Origin: Actinomycetota bacterium
GTDB lineage: Bacteria; Actinomycetota; Actinomycetes; Streptosporangiales; Streptosporangiaceae
NCBI GenBank assembly: GCA_019240215.1
Contig: JAFAYQ010000016.1
Location: 1-64,000, forward strand
Length of the DNA stretch: 64,000 bases
Reading direction: 5' to 3'
The translations under genes were made by a program, and so were the position numbers. Under the pieces are notes generated by a model. The model saw only the letters and a list, made by a program, of their open reading frames with translations. It had not been told where the DNA came from and did no database searches. Shown here piece after piece: positions 10,659 to 19,681 of the stretch. The stretch's first letter is position 1, and each line of letters starts with the position of its first letter.

Positions 10659-11899
10659 TCACCTTTGAGAGTGTGACAAAGCGTTACCCGGGCGGAACAG
10701 TAGCGGTCGACGCGCTGGACCTGGAGATTCCTGATGGCCAGACGATGGTTCTGGTCGGGCCCAGTGGCTGTGGCAAGACCACGTCGCTGCGGATGATCAA
10801 CCGGCTGATCGACCCCTCCGAGGGCCGCATCATGCTCGACGGCACCGACATCTCCACCGTCGAGGCCCCCCGGCTGCGGCGGGGGATCGGCTACGTCATC
10901 CAGCAGGCCGGGCTGTTCCCGCACCGCACGATCGAGGACAACATCGCCACCGTCCCGCTGCTCGAAGGCTGGAACAAGGCGAAGGCCCGCGACCGCGCCC
11001 GGGAGCTGATGGACCTGGTCGGGCTGGACGCGAACATGGCCCGCCGCTACCCCTACCAGCTGTCCGGCGGTCAGCAGCAGCGGGTCGGGGTGGCCCGGGC
11101 GCTGGCCGCCGACCCGCCCGTGCTGCTGATGGACGAGCCGTTCAGCGCGGTCGACCCGATCGTCCGGTCTTCGCTGCAGGACGAGCTGATCCGGCTGCAG
11201 AACGAGCTGCACAAGACCGTGGTGCTGGTCACCCACGACGTGGAAGAAGCGATCAAGGTCGGCGACCAGGTCGCGGTGTTCTACCCGCACGGGAAGATCG
11301 CCCAGCTCGACACGCCCCAGCACCTGCTCGGCTCGCCGGCCGACGAGTACGTGGAGAACTTCCTCGGCTTCGACCGCGGCATCCGCCGATTGGCGTTCTT
11401 CTCGGCCGGCCAGCTGGACCTGGAGACCGGGACCGTGCTGGCCGCGGACACCACCGTGGAGGCGGCCCGGGCCGCGGCCCAGCGCTGCGGGGAGCCGTGG
11501 GTGCTGGTCACCGACGGCGGCAACCGCCAGCCGCAGGGCTGGTTCGCCGTCTCCGACCTGGATCGCCAGCCCGACCGGGAGACGCTCGGCTCGCTGTCGC
11601 TGCCGCTGGCCCCGCTCGGCCACACGTTCCAGGTCGGCCGGGACTCGCTGCGGGCGGCGCTGGACGCCACCGTGCTGTCCCGCACCGGGCGCGCGGCGGG
11701 GGTGGACGGCGACGGCCGGGTGGTGGGCATCACCACCTACGAGCGGCTGCGGGCCGCCATCCAGACCGCCGAGCAGGCCGGGCTGGACGGCAACCCGGAC
11801 CAGCCGGCGTTCCGGGAGGGGCGGACCACCCCGGAGGCGCAGCAGGCCGGCGCCGACGATGCCGCCGAGCCGGCCGGCGAAGGCGTCCGCCCGTCATGA
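10655..11899 (+). CDS. OpuC/ProV-type ABC transporter ATP-binding protein with CBS region
   Basis: The 414-residue protein has Walker A GPSGCGKTTSLR, signature LSGGQQQRVGVARALA, Walker B PVLLMDEPFSAVDP and switch His VLVTHDVEEA. About 130 residues after the ABC domain (from about 250) resemble the CBS region of quaternary-amine ATPases and are followed by a polar tail. Homologues begin MIxFExVTKRYPxGTVAV, which fits the TTG start at 10655 with GAGG ahead of it. It energises import with the two permeases and the lipoprotein downstream. Known clients of this class are betaine, choline, carnitine, ergothioneine and, in rhizobial HutXWV, histidine; the neighbours favour an imidazole compound. Confidence 0.9.
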   Translation: MITFESVTKRYPGGTVAVDALDLEIPDGQTMVLVGPSGCGKTTSLRMINRLIDPSEGRIMLDGTDISTVEAPRLRRGIGYVIQQAGLFPHRTIEDNIATVPLLEGWNKAKARDRARELMDLVGLDANMARRYPYQLSGGQQQRVGVARALAADPPVLLMDEPFSAVDPIVRSSLQDELIRLQNELHKTVVLVTHDVEEAIKVGDQVAVFYPHGKIAQLDTPQHLLGSPADEYVENFLGFDRGIRRLAFFSAGQLDLETGTVLAADTTVEAARAAAQRCGEPWVLVTDGGNRQPQGWFAVSDLDRQPDRETLGSLSLPLAPLGHTFQVGRDSLRAALDATVLSRTGRAAGVDGDGRVVGITTYERLRAAIQTAEQAGLDGNPDQPAFREGRTTPEAQQAGADDAAEPAGEGVRPS

Positions 11900-12597
11900 G
11901 CTGGGCCTGGCAGAACCGCGACCAGATCGGCCACCTGCTGGCCAGCCACCTGTACCTGGCCCTGCTGCCGGTCCTGTTCGGCATCGTGGTCGCCGTCCCG
12001 GTCGGGATCATGTGTGTCCGCTGGCGCTGGACGTGGCCGCCCATCCTGAGCTTGACCAGCATCTTCTACGCGATGCCGTCGCTGGCGCTGTATCTGGTGC
12101 TGATCGCCTACACCGGGCTGACCGACTGGACCGTGATCATCCCGCTGACACTGTTCTCGCTGTCGGTGCTGATCCCGAACGTGGTCGACGGCCTGCGCTC
12201 GGTGCCGCCGCCGGTCAAGCAGGCCGCGGTGGCCATGGGCTTCGGGGCCACCCGGCGGACCATCCAGGTCGAGCTGCCGCTGGCCGTGCCGGTCATCATC
12301 GCCGGCCTGCGGGTGGCCACGGTGTCCAGCATCAGCCTGGTCAGCGTGGGCCAGCTGATCGGCATCGGCGGCCTGGGTTACCTGTTCACCGACGGCGAGC
12401 AGCGGGACTTCACCACCGAGATCTGGGTCGGCCTGATCCTGATCATCCTGCTCGCCCTGCTCTTCGACGGCCTGCTGGTGCTGGCCCGGCGCTGGCTGAC
12501 CCCGTGGGAGGCGCGGGCACCGCGCCAGGAGCGCCGCCGCGTCGTGCAGGTCGCTCTCCGGGGCGCTAACGCCGGGGTCAAGGGGGGCAGCATATGA
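11896..12597 (+). CDS. OpuC-type ABC transporter permease 1
   Basis: The 233-residue membrane protein has about five or six transmembrane helices (LYLALLPVLFGIVVAVPVGI, ILSLTSIFYAMPSLALYLVL, WTVIIPLTLFSLSVLIP, IWVGLILIILLALLFDGLLV). The cytoplasmic EAA-like loop is VKQAAVAMGFGATRRTIQVELP. The start ATG overlaps the ATPase stop (ATGA), showing translational coupling. The same frame remains open upstream over the ATPase gene, but that part is not membrane-like. The basic C-terminal tail (RAPRQERRR) is probably cytoplasmic. It pairs with the second permease to form a heterodimeric channel. Confidence 0.9.
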   Translation: MSWAWQNRDQIGHLLASHLYLALLPVLFGIVVAVPVGIMCVRWRWTWPPILSLTSIFYAMPSLALYLVLIAYTGLTDWTVIIPLTLFSLSVLIPNVVDGLRSVPPPVKQAAVAMGFGATRRTIQVELPLAVPVIIAGLRVATVSSISLVSVGQLIGIGGLGYLFTDGEQRDFTTEIWVGLILIILLALLFDGLLVLARRWLTPWEARAPRQERRRVVQVALRGANAGVKGGSI

Positions 12598-13271
12598 GTT
12601 ACTTCAGCGACGCCTGGAACTGGCTGATCGCCTCCCAGAACTGGCATGGCAGCAACGGCATCCCCATCCGGCTGGCCCAGCACCTGGAGTACACCGGGCT
12701 CGCGCTGATCATCGCGCTGGTCATCGCGATCCCGGCCGGCCTGGCCATGGGGCACCTGCGCCGCGGCGGTTTCGCCGTGGTGACGATCGCCAACTTCGGC
12801 CGGGCGCTGCCCACCCTGGGCCTGCTGGTGCTGATCTTCGTGCTCACCTCCGGGTCGATCCTGTCCTGGCTGATCCCGCTGGTCGCCCTGGCCATCCCGC
12901 CCATGCTGGTCAACACCTACGAGGGCGTGCTCGGGGTGGACCGGGAGCTGACCGACGCGGCCCGCGGCATGGGCATGACCGAATGGCAGATCCTGCGCAA
13001 GGCCGAGATCCCGGTCGCCCTGCCGCTGATCCTCCTGGGCGTCCGGACCTCGGCCATCCAGGTCGTGGCCACCGCCACCATCGCGGCCTACATCGGCCTG
13101 GGCGGCCTGGGCCGCTACATCATCGACGGGCTCGCCCGTGACGAGTACAACGTGGTCGCGGGCGGGGCGGTGGTGATCATCCTGCTCGCCCTGGCCGTCC
13201 AGGGACTGTTCACTCTGCTCAGGCGGGTCATTGTCCCGGCCGGCCTGCGCGGACAGGCGCAGAACTCCTGA
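12594..13271 (+). CDS. OpuC-type ABC transporter permease 2
   Basis: The 225-residue permease is homologous to its neighbour, with an amphipathic start (WNWLIASQNWHG), helices such as LALIIALVIAIPAGLAMG and LGLLVLIFVLTSGSILSWLIP, and the EAA loop LTDAARGMGMTEWQILRKAEIPVALP. The ATG overlaps the previous stop (ATGA), and a GGGGGG ribosome-binding tract lies just before it. The ATPase-permease-permease-binding-protein order is the standard OpuC layout with separate permease and receptor, unlike OpuF-type fusions. Confidence 0.9.
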   Translation: MSYFSDAWNWLIASQNWHGSNGIPIRLAQHLEYTGLALIIALVIAIPAGLAMGHLRRGGFAVVTIANFGRALPTLGLLVLIFVLTSGSILSWLIPLVALAIPPMLVNTYEGVLGVDRELTDAARGMGMTEWQILRKAEIPVALPLILLGVRTSAIQVVATATIAAYIGLGGLGRYIIDGLARDEYNVVAGGAVVIILLALAVQGLFTLLRRVIVPAGLRGQAQNS

Positions 13272-13309
13272 TAACGTCTTTGCCGGTCAGAATTGAAGGG
13301 AACACCCTC

Positions 13310-14245
13310 ATGCCTCATAAGAAATTTACGGCGGTCGGCCTGGCCGCCGTGGCCTGTGTCGCCGTCGCCGCCTGCTCCAGTGGGGGCAGCGGCAAGTCCA
13401 GCTCCAGCTCCGGCTCGAACCCGCTGGCCCCCAGCGCGTCCAACTCGGTCGTGGTCGGCTCGGCCAACTTCCCCGAGGACGAGCTGCTGGCCCAGATCTA
13501 CGCCGACGCCCTCACGAGCGCCGGGGTCAAGGTCACCACCAAGTTCAACATCGGGGCCCGCGAGGTCTACTACCCCGAGGTGGTCAAGGGCGCGATCTCG
13601 ATCATCCCCGAGTACAACGGCGCGCTGCTCACCACCTCGGTGGACAAGACCAGCACGGCGACCAGCACCGCCGACGTCGACGCCGCGCTCAAGGCCAAGC
13701 TGCCCAGCACGGCGGAGATCCTGAACTCCTCGGCCGCTCAGGACAAGGACTCGATCACCGTCACCCAGGCCAACGCGACCAAATACCACCTGACGTCGAT
13801 CGCGGACCTGTCCTCGGTGGCCAAGGACTGGGTCATCGGCGGCCCGTCGGAGTTCCAGACCCGCGCCGACGGCATCGTCGGCCTCAAGAAGGTGTACGGT
13901 CTGACGTTCAAGTCGTTCTCTCCGCTGGACGAGTCCGGGCCGATCACCCTGGCCGCCCTGACCAGCGGCAAGGTCCAGGCGGCCGACGTGTTCACCACCA
14001 CGCCGCAGATCATCACCGACAAGCTCGTCTCGCTGTCGGACCCGAAGAACATGTTCGCCGCGCAGAACGTGCTGCCGCTGGTCTACAAGAAGGCGGCCAG
14101 CGCCAAGGTGGTCAGCACCCTGAACTCGGTGTCGGCCAAGCTGACCACGGCCGGGCTGCTGGCCATGGACAAGTCGCTGAGCGTCGACCACCAGAGCTAC
14201 ACCACGGTGGCCAGCAACTGGCTCAGCCAGAACGGCCTCAAGTAA
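13310..14245 (+). CDS. OpuC/ProX-type substrate-binding lipoprotein
   Basis: The 311-residue protein has a lipoprotein signal: basic MPHKK, a hydrophobic core and lipobox VAAC (Cys at about residue 22), followed by a Ser/Gly linker. The mature part begins SVVVGSANFPEDELLAQIYADAL, the ProX/OsmF receptor start, and contains NIGAREVYYPEVVKGAISIIPEYNGALL, where aromatic residues may form a cation-pi cage. I start at ATG 13310, with GAAGGG upstream, rather than the earlier in-frame start at 13280. As the specificity component it is the best target for ligand identification of the module. Confidence 0.9.
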   Translation: MPHKKFTAVGLAAVACVAVAACSSGGSGKSSSSSGSNPLAPSASNSVVVGSANFPEDELLAQIYADALTSAGVKVTTKFNIGAREVYYPEVVKGAISIIPEYNGALLTTSVDKTSTATSTADVDAALKAKLPSTAEILNSSAAQDKDSITVTQANATKYHLTSIADLSSVAKDWVIGGPSEFQTRADGIVGLKKVYGLTFKSFSPLDESGPITLAALTSGKVQAADVFTTTPQIITDKLVSLSDPKNMFAAQNVLPLVYKKAASAKVVSTLNSVSAKLTTAGLLAMDKSLSVDHQSYTTVASNWLSQNGLK

Positions 14246-14263
14246 CACCAGGGGCGACGGTAG

Positions 14264-14322
14264 GCTCCCGGTCCGGGCGGGCAATCATTGACCATGCGCG
14301 ATGACACCTCCGGACCGGGAGC
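14264..14322. promoter_or_regulatory. 13-bp perfect inverted repeat in the hutF leader
   Basis: GCTCCCGGTCCGG (14264-14276) and CCGGACCGGGAGC (14310-14322) are perfect complements separated by 33 nt. They lie between the binding-protein stop (14245) and the first usable hutF start (14344). The RNA could form a strong leader hairpin that terminates the importer transcript or regulates hutF. The loop contains an ATG opening a 17-codon ORF that ends at 14347, overlapping the GTG at 14344. Confidence 0.5.
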
Positions 14323-14343
14323 GGCCCCGCGGCCGGCCGCCCG

Positions 14344-15909
14344 GTGAAGGGTCCAGGGCGCGCGGGGCACGCTCCGCACGGTCCGGCCGCGGCCGGACCC
14401 GGTCGTGGCGGTCACGGTCCGCCGGTGCCGGCCCCCGGTCCGGCCGGCCCGCCCGGGGCGCCCGGGCCCGGCCGCGCGGGCCCCGGCGGTGACGGCGACG
14501 GGGAGCGGCGCGTCCGGCACTGGCACGCCGAGCTGGCCTGGCTCCCGGACGTGGGGGTCCGGGCCGACGTGCTGATCGAGGCGGCCGGCGACCGGTTCAC
14601 CGCGATCACCCCCGGGGTCGCGCCGGACGCCGTCCCGGCCGGCACCGCCACCCTGGCCGGGCTGACCCTGCCCGGCCTGGCCAACGCCCACTCGCACGCG
14701 TTCCACCGCGGCCTGCGCGGCACCGTCCAGGCCGACCAGGGCACGTTCTGGACCTGGCGCGAGCAGATGTACCGGCTGGCGGCCGGGCTCGACCCCGACC
14801 GCTACTACGCGCTCGCCCGGGCCGTCTACGCCGAGATGGCGCTGGCCGGCGTCACCTGCGTGGGCGAGTTCCACTACGTGCACCATCAGGCGGGCGGTAA
14901 GCCCTACGCCGACCCCAACGAGATGACCTGGGCGCTGCTGCGGGCGGCGGCCGACGCCGGGCTGCGGATCACGCTGCTCGACACCTGTTACCTGGCGGCC
15001 GGTCTGGAACCGGACGGCACCGCCCGCCCGCTGGCAGGCGTCCAGCTCCGGTTCGGCGACGGCGACGCCGCCCGCTGGGCCGAGCGGGTGGCCGCGCTCA
15101 GCCCGGGCGAGCACGGCCTGCTCGGCCCCGGCGCCCGGATCGGGGCCGCCGTCCACTCGGTGCGGGCGGTCCCGCCGGACCAGATGCCGGAGATCATGGC
15201 CTGGTCGCACCGGCTGGGGGCGCCGGTCCACGCCCACCTGTCCGAGCAGCCGGCCGAGAACGAGGCCGCCCTGGCCGCTTACGGGCGCACCCCGGCCCAG
15301 CTGCTGGACGAGGCCGGGGTGCTCGGGCCGCGGTCCACGATGGTGCACGCCACCCACCTGACCAGCGGGGACATCGACCTGCTGGGCGCCACCCAGACCA
15401 CCTGCTGCCTGTGCCCGACCACCGAGGCCGACCTGGCCGACGGGATCGGGCCGTTCCGGGCGCTGGCTGACGCCGGCGCCCCGCTGTCGCTCGGCAGCGA
15501 CAGCCACGCGGTCATCGACCTGCTGGCCGAGGCCCGCTGGGTGGACCTGATGCAGCGGCTGGCCACCCGCCAGCGGGTGCACTTCACCCCGGCCGAGCTC
15601 GCCCGGGCGGCCACCACCGCCGGCCACGCCTGCCTGGGCTGGGCCGACGCCGGTGAGCTGATCCCCGGGGCGCTGGCCGACCTGGTCACGGTCGACCTCG
15701 AAACCCCCCGGCTGGCCGGGGCGGCCGGGGCCGGGGCGGCGGCGGCCGGGACCGCGCTCGACCGGGTGATCTACGCGGCCACCGCGGCCGACGTCCGGCA
15801 CGTGGTGAGCGGCGGCCGGGACGTGGTCCGCGACCACCGCCACCTGCTGGTCGGCGACGTCGGCGCCGAACTGTCCACCTCCATCGACGCCGTGCTCGCG
15901 GCGACCTGA
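14344..15909 (+). CDS. hutF: Formimidoylglutamate deiminase (amidohydrolase)
   Basis: HutF converts N-formimidoyl-L-glutamate to N-formyl-L-glutamate and ammonia. The amidohydrolase metal site is visible: LANAHSHAFHRG (HxH), VHAHLSEQPAENE (His), MVHATHLTSGD (His) and LGSDSHAVIDL (Asp). The family core begins near RHWHAELAWLPDVGVRADVLIE; the preceding 50 residues are Gly/Pro/Arg-rich and unlike homologues. The start is uncertain: GTG 14344 or GTG 14425, neither with a good ribosome binding site. Twelve bases separate it from hutI. With HutI it completes the lower histidine-type pathway; no hutG or hutU is in the window. Confidence 0.87.
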   Translation: MKGPGRAGHAPHGPAAAGPGRGGHGPPVPAPGPAGPPGAPGPGRAGPGGDGDGERRVRHWHAELAWLPDVGVRADVLIEAAGDRFTAITPGVAPDAVPAGTATLAGLTLPGLANAHSHAFHRGLRGTVQADQGTFWTWREQMYRLAAGLDPDRYYALARAVYAEMALAGVTCVGEFHYVHHQAGGKPYADPNEMTWALLRAAADAGLRITLLDTCYLAAGLEPDGTARPLAGVQLRFGDGDAARWAERVAALSPGEHGLLGPGARIGAAVHSVRAVPPDQMPEIMAWSHRLGAPVHAHLSEQPAENEAALAAYGRTPAQLLDEAGVLGPRSTMVHATHLTSGDIDLLGATQTTCCLCPTTEADLADGIGPFRALADAGAPLSLGSDSHAVIDLLAEARWVDLMQRLATRQRVHFTPAELARAATTAGHACLGWADAGELIPGALADLVTVDLETPRLAGAAGAGAAAAGTALDRVIYAATAADVRHVVSGGRDVVRDHRHLLVGDVGAELSTSIDAVLAAT

Positions 15910-15921
15910 CCGGCGGCCACC

Positions 15922-17124
15922 ATGAGCACCCTGATCACCAACATCGGCGAACTGGTCACCAACGCCCCCGACGGGGACTCCGCCCCCGGCCCGGGCCCGT
16001 TTGCCGTCCAGACCGGGGCGGCGGTGGTCATCGACGACGGCGTGGTGGCCTGGACCGGACCGGCCAGCCAGGCGCCCGCCGCCGACGACATCGTCGACGC
16101 CCAGGAGCGGGCGGTGCTGCCCGGCTTCGTCGACTCCCACGCCCACCTGGTGTTCGCCGGTGAGCGGGGGGCCGAGTTCGCGGCCCGGATGGCCGGCCAG
16201 CCCTACCAGGCGGGCGGCATCCGGACCACGGTCGCCGCCACCCGGGCCGCCTCCGACGTGACCCTGCGGGCCAACCTGCGGCGGCTGGCCGACGAGCTCG
16301 GCCGCCAGGGCACCACCACCTTCGAGTGCAAGTCGGGCTACGGGCTGACCGTGCGGGACGAGGCCCGCAGCCTGCGGCTGGCGGCCGAGGTCACCCCCGA
16401 GGTCACCTACCTGGGGGCGCACGTGGTGCCGCCCGAGTACGCCGATGACCGGGATGGCTACCTCGACCTGGTCTGCGGCCCGATGCTGGAGGCCTGCGCT
16501 CCCTACGCGCGCTGGATCGACGTGTTCTGCGAGCGGGACGCGTTCGACGGCGCCGAGACCGCCCGGGTCCTGGCCGCCGGGCAGGCGGCCGGCCTGCTGG
16601 CCCGGGTGCACGCCGGCCAGCTCGGTCCCGGCCCCGGGGTCCAGGTCGCGGTGGCGGCCGGGGCCGCCTCGGCCGACCACTGCACGTTCCTGACCGGGGA
16701 AGACGTGGCCGCGCTGGCCTCCTCTTCGACCGTGGCCACGCTGCTCCCGGCCGTCGAGTTCTCCTGCCGCCAGCCCTACCCGGACGCCCGCGGGCTGCTG
16801 GCGGCCGGGGCCACGGTGGCGCTGGCGACCGACTGCAACCCGGGCTCCTGCTTCACCTCGAGCATGGCCCTCTGCGTGGCCCTGGCCGTCCGCGAGATGC
16901 ACCTGACCACCGAGGAGGCGGTGTGGTCGGCGACCGCGGGCGGGGCCCGGGCGCTGCGCCGCCCCGACGTCGGTCACCTCGGCGTCGGCGCCCGGGCCGA
17001 CCTGCTGATGCTGGACGCGCCGTCCCACGCCTACCTGGCCTACCGGCCCGGCGTCCCGCTCACCGCCGCCGTCTGGCGGGCGGGCCGCCTGATCGCCGCC
17101 CGGCCCGAGCTGCTGCCCCGCTGA
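15922..17124 (+). CDS. hutI: Imidazolonepropionase
   Basis: The 400-residue amidohydrolase opens the ring of 4-imidazolone-5-propionate to give formimidoylglutamate, the HutF substrate. Seen are [18 protein letters not shown] (metal HxH and substrate Arg), [30 protein letters not shown] (His), SADHCTFL (His) and LATDCNPGS (Asp). The length matches the family (about 400). ATG 15922 directly follows hutF, so the two are one transcription unit. A strong terminator-like hairpin follows the stop. Confidence 0.92.
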   Translation: MSTLITNIGELVTNAPDGDSAPGPGPFAVQTGAAVVIDDGVVAWTGPASQAPAADDIVDAQERAVLPGFVDSHAHLVFAGERGAEFAARMAGQPYQAGGIRTTVAATRAASDVTLRANLRRLADELGRQGTTTFECKSGYGLTVRDEARSLRLAAEVTPEVTYLGAHVVPPEYADDRDGYLDLVCGPMLEACAPYARWIDVFCERDAFDGAETARVLAAGQAAGLLARVHAGQLGPGPGVQVAVAAGAASADHCTFLTGEDVAALASSSTVATLLPAVEFSCRQPYPDARGLLAAGATVALATDCNPGSCFTSSMALCVALAVREMHLTTEEAVWSATAGGARALRRPDVGHLGVGARADLLMLDAPSHAYLAYRPGVPLTAAVWRAGRLIAARPELLPR

Positions 17125-17130
17125 GCTGAG

Positions 17131-17162
17131 CGGCGGCCCCGATGAGTTCCGGGCCGCCGTTT
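17131..17162 (+). terminator. Rho-independent-like terminator after hutI
   Basis: CGGCGGCCC (17131-17139) pairs perfectly with GGGCCGCCG (17151-17159) across an 11-nt loop and is followed by TTT. It closes the hutF-hutI unit before the ABC exporter genes. A GGGGTTTTTT tract at 17216-17225 may add a second stop signal. Confidence 0.65.
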
Positions 17163-17305
17163 CGTCATACGCCTCAGGCACGCTGAGAGGAACGCCCCCA
17201 GACCGGCCGCGAGCGGGGTTTTTTCGTTCGCGGACTGTCCCTGGCGGGCGATAGGTTCGTGGCACCCGGGTGGCTGACGCCCGGGGTCACGCGGGAGGCA
17301 GTGAC

Positions 17306-18352
17306 GTGGAGCAGAGTTTTGCCGGGCCGGCGATTCTCGTCGAAGGCCTGACGAAGTCGTTCGGCGACGTGCACGCATTGCGTGGCATCGACCTGTCGGT
17401 GCCACGCGGGACGGTTCTCGGGGTGCTGGGCCCCAACGGCGCGGGCAAGACCACCGCCGTTCGTATCCTCACCACCTTGCTGCGGCCGGACGGGGGCCGC
17501 GCCCTGGTCGAGGGGCACGACGTGGTGCGCGAGGCCAGCGCGGTCCGCCGCTCGATCGGGCTGGCCGGTCAGTCGGCCGCGATCCAGATCGAGCTCACCG
17601 GCCGGGAGAACCTGGAGATCATCGGGCGGCTGTACCACCTGGGCCGGGCGGCGTCCAAGGCCCGGGCGACCGAGCTGCTGGAGCAGTTCGACCTGACCGA
17701 GGCGGCCGACCGGGCGGCCAAGACGTTTTCCGGCGGTATGCAGCGCCGCCTGGACCTGGCCGCCAGCCTGGTCGGCCAGCCCCAGGTGCTGTTCCTGGAC
17801 GAGCCGACCACCGGGCTCGACCCGCGCTCGCGGCTGGGCATGTGGGAGGTCATCCGGTCGCTGGTCGCGGGCGGCACCACCCTGCTGCTCACGACCCAGT
17901 ACCTGGACGAGGCCGACGAGCTGGCGGACGAGATCGTGGTCATCGACCACGGTGAGGTCATCGCGGCCGGCACCTCGACCGAGCTCAAGGGCCGGGTCGG
18001 CGGCGACGTGCTGGAGTTCACCGTGCCCGACCGGCCCCGGGTCGGCGACGCGGTCGCGGCCGTGACCAAGCTGGCCGAGGGTGAGCCGCACATTGACGAG
18101 GGCACCGGCGTGGTCAGCGTGCCGGTCGGCGTCAACGGCTCGGACGCGCTCATCCAGTCCGTCCGCAGCCTGGACGAGGCCGGCATCGAGACCAGCGGCC
18201 TGGGGCTGCGGCGGCCGTCGCTGGACGACGTGTTCCTGGCCCTGACCGGCCACGCTGCTGAAGAAGAAGACGCCGACACCGGCGGCAAGCGCCGCCGCGG
18301 CCGCCGCAAGGGGCAGCCAGAGGCCGAGAAGGCCGGGAGGGCATCGTCATGA
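17306..18352 (+). CDS. DrrA-like ABC exporter ATPase
   Basis: The 348-residue ATPase is of the daunorubicin-resistance (DrrA/CcmA) class: Walker A GPNGAGKTT, signature FSGGMQRRLDLAASL, Walker B VLFLDEPTTGLDP, switch LTTQYLDEADELAD, and a C-terminal regulatory domain ending RRPSLDDVFLALTG. A basic/acidic tail (about 30 residues, KRRRGRRKG) follows. I start at GTG 17306, which has GGGAGG seven bases ahead, instead of GTG 17270. It pairs with the permease that overlaps its stop. The exported compound is unknown. Confidence 0.9.
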   Translation: MEQSFAGPAILVEGLTKSFGDVHALRGIDLSVPRGTVLGVLGPNGAGKTTAVRILTTLLRPDGGRALVEGHDVVREASAVRRSIGLAGQSAAIQIELTGRENLEIIGRLYHLGRAASKARATELLEQFDLTEAADRAAKTFSGGMQRRLDLAASLVGQPQVLFLDEPTTGLDPRSRLGMWEVIRSLVAGGTTLLLTTQYLDEADELADEIVVIDHGEVIAAGTSTELKGRVGGDVLEFTVPDRPRVGDAVAAVTKLAEGEPHIDEGTGVVSVPVGVNGSDALIQSVRSLDEAGIETSGLGLRRPSLDDVFLALTGHAAEEEDADTGGKRRRGRRKGQPEAEKAGRASS

Positions 18353-19164
18353 CCGCCATCGCCATCCAGCCCGCGCCGGGCGCGCCGGGCCTGGTGACCC
18401 GGGCCCGCTGGGCGGTCAGCGACACGCTGACCATCAGCAAGCGCAACCTGCTGGTCTGGGCCCGGGTCCCGGCCTACATCGTGTTCACCGTCATCCAGCC
18501 GGTCATGTTCGTGCTGATGTTCCGCTACGTGTTCGGCGGCGCGATCAAGGTCAACGTGCCCGGTGGTTACGTCAACTTCCTGATGCCGGGCATCCTCGGC
18601 CAGACCGCCGCCTTCGCCTGTTTCGGCACCGCGATCTCGCTCGCCCAGGAGCTGAAGAAGGGCGTCATCGACCGGTTCCGGTCGATGCCGATGGCCCGGT
18701 CGGCGGTGCTGGCCGGCCGCCTGGTGGCCGACACCGGCCGGATGACGGTCACGATCCTGATCGTCATCGGGGTCGGTTACGCGGTCGGTTTCCGGTTCAT
18801 CAACGGGGTCGGTCCCGCCATCGGCATGGTGGTGCTGGCGATCTTCCTCGGCATCGCCTGCTGCCTGATCGCCGCGTTCACCGGCCTGGCCATCGGCGAC
18901 GAGGAGTCGGTGCAGGCGTTCGGCCTGATCTGGCTGTTCCCGGTCACGTTCCTGAGCTCGGCGTTCGTGCCGATCTCGACGATGCCGGGCTGGCTGCAGG
19001 CGTTCGCCAACAACCAGCCGATCACGTTCGTGATCGACGCGATGCGCGGCATGGCCCTGGGCGGCTCGATCGCCACTCCGCTGTGGAAGGCGATCGCCTG
19101 GCTGGTCGGCATCTTCGTGGTGTTCGCCCCGCTGGCCGTCCGCGCCTACAAGCGGGCCGCCTGA
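18349..19164 (+). CDS. ABC-2 type (DrrB-like) exporter permease
   Basis: The 271-residue membrane protein has about six helices. After an N-terminal cytoplasmic stretch with SKRNLLVWARVPAYIVFTVIQPVMFVLMF come FVPISTMPGWLQAFANNQPITFVIDAMR, the ABC-2 family hallmark, and a final helix before RAYKRAA. ATG overlaps the ATPase stop (ATGA). Two copies of the DrrAB complex export hydrophobic compounds; nothing nearby identifies the substrate. The convergent MarR regulator downstream may be unrelated. Confidence 0.9.
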   Translation: MTAIAIQPAPGAPGLVTRARWAVSDTLTISKRNLLVWARVPAYIVFTVIQPVMFVLMFRYVFGGAIKVNVPGGYVNFLMPGILGQTAAFACFGTAISLAQELKKGVIDRFRSMPMARSAVLAGRLVADTGRMTVTILIVIGVGYAVGFRFINGVGPAIGMVVLAIFLGIACCLIAAFTGLAIGDEESVQAFGLIWLFPVTFLSSAFVPISTMPGWLQAFANNQPITFVIDAMRGMALGGSIATPLWKAIAWLVGIFVVFAPLAVRAYKRAA

Positions 19165-19183
19165 CCCTTCAGTCCCTACCGGC

Positions 19184-19217
19184 GCTGGCCCTGGCTCTTC
19201 CAAGAGCCAGGGCCAGC
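19184..19217. terminator. Perfect 16-bp bidirectional hairpin terminator
   Basis: The arms 19184-19199 (GCTGGCCCTGGCTCTT) and 19202-19217 are exact complements with only CC between them. The hairpin sits 19 bp after the permease stop and 5 bp from the stop of the convergent MarR gene, so it can serve both transcripts. Confidence 0.75.
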
Positions 19218-19222
19218 AACTG

Positions 19223-19678
19223 TCAGGCCTGGTCCGAGCCCCGTTCGCGCAGGCTGCGCAGGGTGGCCGCCAGGTTCTGGCGCAGGGCGGCCTGCTCACC
19301 GGGCGGCAGGACCGCGAGCAGGTCGGCCTCCATCGCCCGGATCTGGCGCCGGGTGTCGCGGACGACCTCGCGTCCGGAGCCGGTGAGCTGCACCATCCGC
19401 CGCCGGCGGTCGGCCGCGTCCACCGCCCGGGTGATCAGCCCCCGCTCCTCCAGCGCGTCGAGGTTGCCGATCAGGCGGGTGGGGTCGCGGCGGCTCCGGG
19501 CCGCCAGCTCCTTCTGGCTCAGGCCGGGCTGGCCCAGCAGCGGCACGAGGATGACGTACTCCCACATCGTGAGGCCGTGGGCGGCCAGGATCGGCTCCTC
19601 GCGGTCGCCGACGACTTGGAGCAGCCGGGAGAACAGGGCGCCGAGATCGTCCTCGGCGTCCTCGTCCGTGGCTGCCAT
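19223..19678 (-). CDS. MarR-family transcriptional regulator
   Basis: The 151-residue winged-helix protein has the MarR core: ILAAHGLTMWEYVILVPLLGQPGLSQKELAARSRRDPTRLIGNLDALEERGLITRAVDAADRRRRMVQLT (recognition helix DPTRLIGNLDAL, wing DAADRRRR). It likely controls itself and the divergent VOC gene through the operator in the 27-bp gap. ATG 19678 is preferred to TTG 19690, which lies inside the operator. There is no Shine-Dalgarno, so a leaderless or very short-leader transcript is likely. Confidence 0.85.
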   Translation of the reverse strand: MAATDEDAEDDLGALFSRLLQVVGDREEPILAAHGLTMWEYVILVPLLGQPGLSQKELAARSRRDPTRLIGNLDALEERGLITRAVDAADRRRRMVQLTGSGREVVRDTRRQIRAMEADLLAVLPPGEQAALRQNLAATLRSLRERGSDQA

Positions 19679-19681
19679 TTC

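Noticed and set aside
14197..17265. 1022-codon open frame on the minus strand
   Set aside because: Antisense to hutF and hutI, low-complexity composition, no domain; the plus-strand genes have full catalytic motifs.
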